From Chamaea fasciata (taxonomy: Eukaryota > Chordata > Aves > Passeriformes > Sylviidae), in contig JARCOQ010000006.1 in assembly GCA_029207755.1 (NCBI GenBank), positions 3,264,846 to 3,328,845 of the forward strand: DNA of 64,000 bases, written 5' to 3'. This document shows positions 59,011 to 64,000 of the stretch, piece by piece. A program made the translations under genes and the position numbers. The notes beneath the pieces were generated by a model that worked only from the letters and a program-made list of their open reading frames with translations, did not search any database and was not told the origin of the DNA. How positions within the stretch are numbered: the first letter of the stretch is position 1; every line of letters begins with the position of its first letter.

Positions 59011-60539
59011 TCTGTTCCACCACCACTAGAAAAGAGTGGTGCCAGGTGCAAGTATTAATTTTATTAAAAACTAAGCTGGGATCGACACACTCTCAAATAT
59101 AGCCAAAAGCCATATATAATCTATTTAGAAATGAAACTCAACCCTGTTTCACAGACCTATATATTATTTTGTTCATTTTAATTTTTGCAAAGCTGATGCT
59201 GTGTGACACTGGAAAGGGAGTTGACCTGCAAAGTCTGTTGAAGATAAGTGTTCTGCCCCTTTCTTTCATTCATGTTGAAAGTATGTAATGTTTGATTTGT
59301 GAATCTGACATTTCATTGTAGTTTTTTTAATATTCATAGAAGATGGTTTGGAATAATCTGAATATATAAAACAGTCTGAAAATATGAACCATGTATTCTT
59401 CTGATCCTTGTAGTAGAAAGCAGAAACAGCACAGGAAAATTAGCACACACAAGATGCAAGAGCTTCTCCCTGTCTTTAGCCATTTCTAAGGGCCTGGTGT
59501 ACCACACATCTCAGGTCCAGCAAATTAAACTGTGGGTTTCTCAGCATTTTTTATTAAGAGAAGGACTCATACTATTTTCAGGAAAAAAAAATCAAAAGCG
59601 ATTGGTTCCAAGCCACTTGACTTCCTTTGGTATCAATACCCCAATGAGTTTGCAAGGTGTGTTACTCAGCCTCCAAGCAGATCCGTGAGGGTCAGAGCAA
59701 TCTAGTCAACCTGACAATAGAACTTCTTCAAAATGCAGCTGTAGAGTGAAAAGCCACAAGTTTACATATGCGTGCCTTTCAGAAGTTGCCAGAGTGTCTC
59801 CCCAGTTTGCTTTCACTTAAAATGTTTCTGGGTTTGCTTACAGCAATCCCCAGCCAGATTTACAGTGGAAGGCGCTTTCAGTTCAGATGCTGTCCCCTGC
59901 CACTGCTCTCACCACCCCAAGTAACCCCTCCCACACGTGATCTCAGAGAATTCAACAGAAAACATGAGGATTCATCGATCCTGGCATCTGATCCAGGGCA
60001 AAAGGTTTTCCAATAAAGGGACAAGTAGGCATATTAGGGGACATTTCCCCGTTGATTTAGATCAGAGTCCAATGACATGACAGAGGGGACTGATGCTTTA
60101 ACTGTATCAGTCATCTGCTATTTCTGATAGCAATTCTTACTGACTCCCTGTCTCCCTTGAGACATGCAAATGACTGAGATTGAGTTTCATTAAAGGTGAC
60201 ATTTGTCTCAACAAGTGAGTTGCTAGTTTTAATACCTATTTTCAAAATATTTTTCATTTCTAAATCTGATTTTTAAAAATATATATTATTTTATTATAAT
60301 ATTTTACTCACAAAGTAACACCATGGAAACACTAAGAAACAGTCTGAAAAAGCCTGTTGCTTGATATATTTTTAGTTCTGTGAGCCTCTTAATATGAAAA
60401 TATAACTAAATTTTCCAGATAGTTTTTCACAGGTTATGATGAAATCTGTAAGTTTACAATGCTAAACATACTTCTTTTTTAATTTAGCTGTTATCTATTC
60501 ATCTATTTTGCCTGCATCCCGATTTTACAACTTTACCAC
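59011..60539. other. non-coding sequence, nothing recognised
   Basis: Frames of 82 codons or fewer without domain character. AT-rich from 60230. No repeat family or RNA gene is seen. Confidence 0.5.
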
Positions 60540-60850
60540 ATGGTTATTAAAAGCTTGTTAACATGAGCATGTACAAACTAGTGCCATTCTCCTTACCCAC
60601 TTAAATGTCAGGTTTGGTAGTCTAGGGAAGCAGACACATATGTGAAGTAATTATTTAATAATGGAAATTGAATGCAGATATTTAGTTACAAATCCACAAA
60701 TTGCAGCGTGTTTTAAAAACACATGCACATCCTACCACATAACATTTCCTGCAGAGTAATTAGGGTTCTTTGCATCTATAATTTCACATTAATGACTGTC
60801 TAAGCAAACATTGAAATTGCACAGTAATTTACCAGACTGCTTCCCTTGTG
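60540..60850. promoter_or_regulatory. candidate conserved non-coding element
   Basis: Contains GTGAAGTAATTATTTAATAA near 60641, AAATTGCAGCGTGTTTTAAA near 60698, GCAGAGTAATTAGGG near 60752 and CACATTAATGACTG near 60785, all homeodomain-like cores, with no repeat content and no frame. Texture-based inference only. Confidence 0.27.
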
Positions 60851-63800
60851 CTGCACAAAAAGGCAGAGTTATGTCACTGTAAGGGATGCAGAAGTCATCA
60901 AACAATCCTACACGTACAAAACATGGGACATTGCTAAAAAAACCCCTTTTTTTAACCGTGTAGAGTTTTCCAGTGTTTTATTATATGCTTAAGCACATAC
61001 AAACAGACCTGAAAACACAGGAGCACCAGGTATTTACTCAGCTGATAATTGGGAATCAGTTTAAAGATATTATAAATCAGTTTGCATGAAAGAACATGGG
61101 GATGTTCAGATCTTTATCAGTTCACACAAAGGAGTCACTAAAACTCAGTAAGACAGTGAAAGATTCAGTAGACATTGCAACCATTGCAAGGAAAAAGTGA
61201 GACATTTATCCATGGGTCCCAGCTCTTCATTTGCAAAATAGATCTAAACTTGTCATTTATTTACAAAAGTGAGAAAAAGGGAATATTTATGTTGTCAGGA
61301 GTAACTTAAGGAAGTATATATATCTCACAGTGAGTATAGTCTATACATGTGTAGGCTGATCTACATTTCCCAGAGGGCTGGAATGCAGACAACATTCTGA
61401 TTAACTGGCAGACAAGTCTCCTTTCTGATTTGAGCATCGGTGTTACTTTAGGAAGACACAGAAACTGCACATAGGGATTTTTTTTTAGTAAAATATTTTT
61501 GTTCATGACGTTTAGAAAGAACTAAGAGTTACACACCAATCTCACAGTGATGTTGGCTCTGTGTGTAACTTTGCTGTTCTCATTAGTGGTCACAAATAAA
61601 ACTTTGAGTGTTCCCAGATAAAATCAATAGGAAGAACTGAGGTTCTTGCAGCTGCCCTATAGCTGGTTGCTAAAAGAAATGAGGAGCTGGATCTGGCAGA
61701 TTTGGGGAAAACAGCCAGGATGAAAGCTAATCCAGATTCAGTCAAGTGTTGATCTTCATCAATTATTAAATGACATCCCCACTTGATGAAAGCCATGCTG
61801 GTTCAATAATTTAATTCAAAATAGAAGACAGCCATGAAAAAGAACTTCCCCGGATGATTTCTCATATGATGCATCCTCTATAAAAGTTATACTTCTGATC
61901 TCTAAATCTAAGTGTGAAGGTAATGAAAAAATCAAAGTTGTGGAAGAGGATCTGTTGTTTAATAAAGTGTCACTTCTTTCTGCACAACAATTCACAGACT
62001 GATGAAAAACCTTTGAGCAGGCTAGGGTGGCCTCTGCTTCAACCAGAACAGCTCAGAAATCACTGTCCCAAAGGACAAATGTGACTGCAACAGGCTGAGG
62101 AACCAAAATTCAAGGGTGACTCTGTAGAATGAGGTTTTACACGGTGTTCTGCCACTACATTTGTCCTCAAAGTCCCCCATCATTTCTGGTCTGGCACAAG
62201 ACCCAGTTGTCCTGGTAGACTCATGGTTTGTAACTGGTTTATTGGGTTGCTAACTCCAGATACACCTCTTGACACTCTGACCACACAGTTACTCGCAAAA
62301 GCAGCCTCCATTGCCCACTAGGGCCTAAAAGTCTCACAGCAGAGCATAACAAAATTTTGCTTGAAAATCTCTTACCTGCTGCTGTGTTCTGCCCTTCTTA
62401 GAGCCACTATCAGGCAGCTCCATGTCTTCCTCTCCTGCTCCTTCTAATTAACTGCCGATTTTCTGATCTTGCAGACTTTCTCTGCTTGTATATTCTCAAT
62501 TGCTTATTGAACTAAATAACTTGATTTTGATGATACAGCTGGGAATGTTGTGCTGTGTTCACACTGGACATTCCTTTAGGTTTTTTTTCTAGAATGTCTG
62601 GTAATGTTTTCTGGTCTCAGTTGAATTTTATATAAGGACCAGCACCAATGTAATTGGTTTGTGGAAAGCAGAGAAGAGGCAGATATGATTGTCCCTTCTG
62701 TGCACTGATTACATTGCAATTGTCATTTCCCATTCCAGAACTCACTGTTTTTCTCTAGAGTTAAAATCTTCTCTGAAAAAAAAGGATTTCTCCTTTTAGA
62801 AACAGAGCCTTTCCCAGGTACTGCAACACAGAATGGGACAAAAGATAAATATTCCTGAAATTGTGCACTTTGATGGATCCTATTTTTAGTAATAAACACT
62901 TTACAGGTTTTTATTTCAAGCTATTTATATGGTCTCTACTTAAAAGTGACACATGAGCTGGTTGACAACCAAATCTCAGGATGCAAGAGCATGTTCAGCG
63001 TCAGTGTTGAGACAAATGTAAATGCACGTTTTGTTTCAGGCATTTCCAAGCCTCTCCAGTAAGTCCATAACTTATTTTTTCAATATGGTTACTATTTCAC
63101 ATTGCAGCTATGAGGATATTATAACTTCAGAATCTTCAAAAAGGAAAAGATTTTAAGGACTCAATCTGACAAATTGTGCTCTGAGTCTAGAGGTCTTATC
63201 CTTGTCTTCTCACCATGTATTTGTAAGGGAAAGCAGACTCAGGCCAAGCCCAAGTTTAACCTGCAAAAGGAGCCCACTGCATATATTCACATGAACAGGA
63301 AGAGGAAATAAACTACTGGCTTTCCAAAAAAATAGTGCAGTTAGACCTGCACTGCACAGAAGATGCAGAGAGATCATTTTTACTGTGTGCCTCTCCAAAA
63401 TTATTTCTTCTTGTTCATCATGATTTTGAATCTTCCATGTTGTTCTTCTTCAGAGATTTTGCAATGAATCCTTATCTTCCTTAAGTTTTATTACCTAGAT
63501 TCAAATGAGTCTCCCCGGGAGACAAAGATATGACTCCTGTTCCTTTGTCTAATTCCTCTACTGTCAATCATTGGTGGCTCCCTTGCAGAACAGCAAACAT
63601 TACTACTTTTTGGGATAACACTGCAAGCCTTCTTCTAGGGAGATGAAACACTTCCTTAGCATACGAACATGTAAAATGTGTAGTAAGTTCAATCCTTTCT
63701 TTAAGAAAAGAAGAAAAGACAACTTGTCTTTTCAAGTTAGAAAACAACAACAACAAAAAAAATCCACGAAAAGGGGAGAAGAAGCAGGAAAGTTTTCATA

Positions 63801-64000
63801 TTCTATATCAACAACTATTAAGGCCATAGAGCTATGCTGAGTAACTCCTCTCTCTAGTCTGTAGCACACCTTTCCTCACCTCGTGCAGGTGGGCCCCAGC
63901 CTGGTCAGGAGCAGAAATCCCAACAGCAGTGGGGTTGACAAGGCTGGCACAGTGCCTTTGTGCTGGCCCATCAAGGTGTATATGTACGTGATGATTAGAG
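60851..64000. other. non-coding sequence, nothing recognised
   Basis: Small items are an A/T run near 60937-60954, a (CAA)n-type patch AACAACAACAAC followed by A8 near 63745, and short frames of 68 codons or fewer. I recognise no CR1 piece, RNA gene or exon. The window ends without any feature crossing the right edge that I can identify. Confidence 0.5.

Noticed and set aside
1..64000. tRNA, snRNA, microRNA and CRISPR-type features
   Set aside because: I looked for tRNA B-box words, U6-like starts, several well-known microRNA seeds in hairpin context and regularly spaced repeats, and found none that held up.

Overview
The window is nuclear vertebrate DNA and almost certainly from a bird. It has no dense reading frames, and its longest open frame is 176 codons. 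It is AT-leaning with long homopolymer runs and one GT microsatellite. It carries several short, worn 3' ends of CR1 retrotransposons. CR1 is the dominant avian LINE, and the 3' octamer tail of the CATAGAAT/ATTCTATG type at 12621 and 43470 is diagnostic. I did not recognise any protein-coding gene, tRNA, rRNA, snRNA or microRNA. I read the window as part of a gene desert or a very large intron. The species and the neighbouring gene cannot be settled from this sequence alone.

Layout: 1-4 kb holds two blocks that look like conserved non-coding sequence (875-1180 and 3570-3960), with a possible decayed retroelement ORF piece (2740-2967, minus) between them. From 4 to 12 kb there is little except simple tracts and a probable retroelement ORF1 fragment (11504-11665, minus). 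A CR1 3' end lies at 12621-12815. From 13.8 to 29 kb there is a series of stretches rich in homeodomain, POU and SOX-like words (13840-14110, 19850-20330, 21120-22380, 23500-23800, 24770-24990, 27530-27930, 28060-28350, 28900-29110). These are my best candidates for developmental enhancers. From 30.6 to 31.9 kb there is a cluster of perfect 12-bp inverted repeats and a 16-bp tandem repeat. At 32.8-33.2 kb a minus-strand open segment is framed by a splice acceptor and a polyadenylation signal. From 37 to 39.2 kb there is a GT/G-rich microsatellite, a somewhat GC-richer stretch and another enhancer-like block. CR1 pieces lie at 41.9-42.0 kb and 43.2-43.5 kb. At 54.7-55.1 kb a 41-base poly(A) follows an AATAAA signal, as in a retrocopy or a genuine 3' end. 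At 57.0-57.3 kb there is a plus-strand candidate terminal exon, followed by the longest ORF (57519-58049). An old CR1-like piece lies at about 58.86-59.01 kb.

There is no operon or pathway here. If the block-by-block reading is right, the window works as a regulatory landscape for a distant gene, with a small load of dead retroelements. The conserved-element calls rest on sequence texture (no repeat similarity, retained CpGs, dense transcription-factor words) and not on alignment, so they carry low confidence. The two exon candidates are the observations most worth testing.
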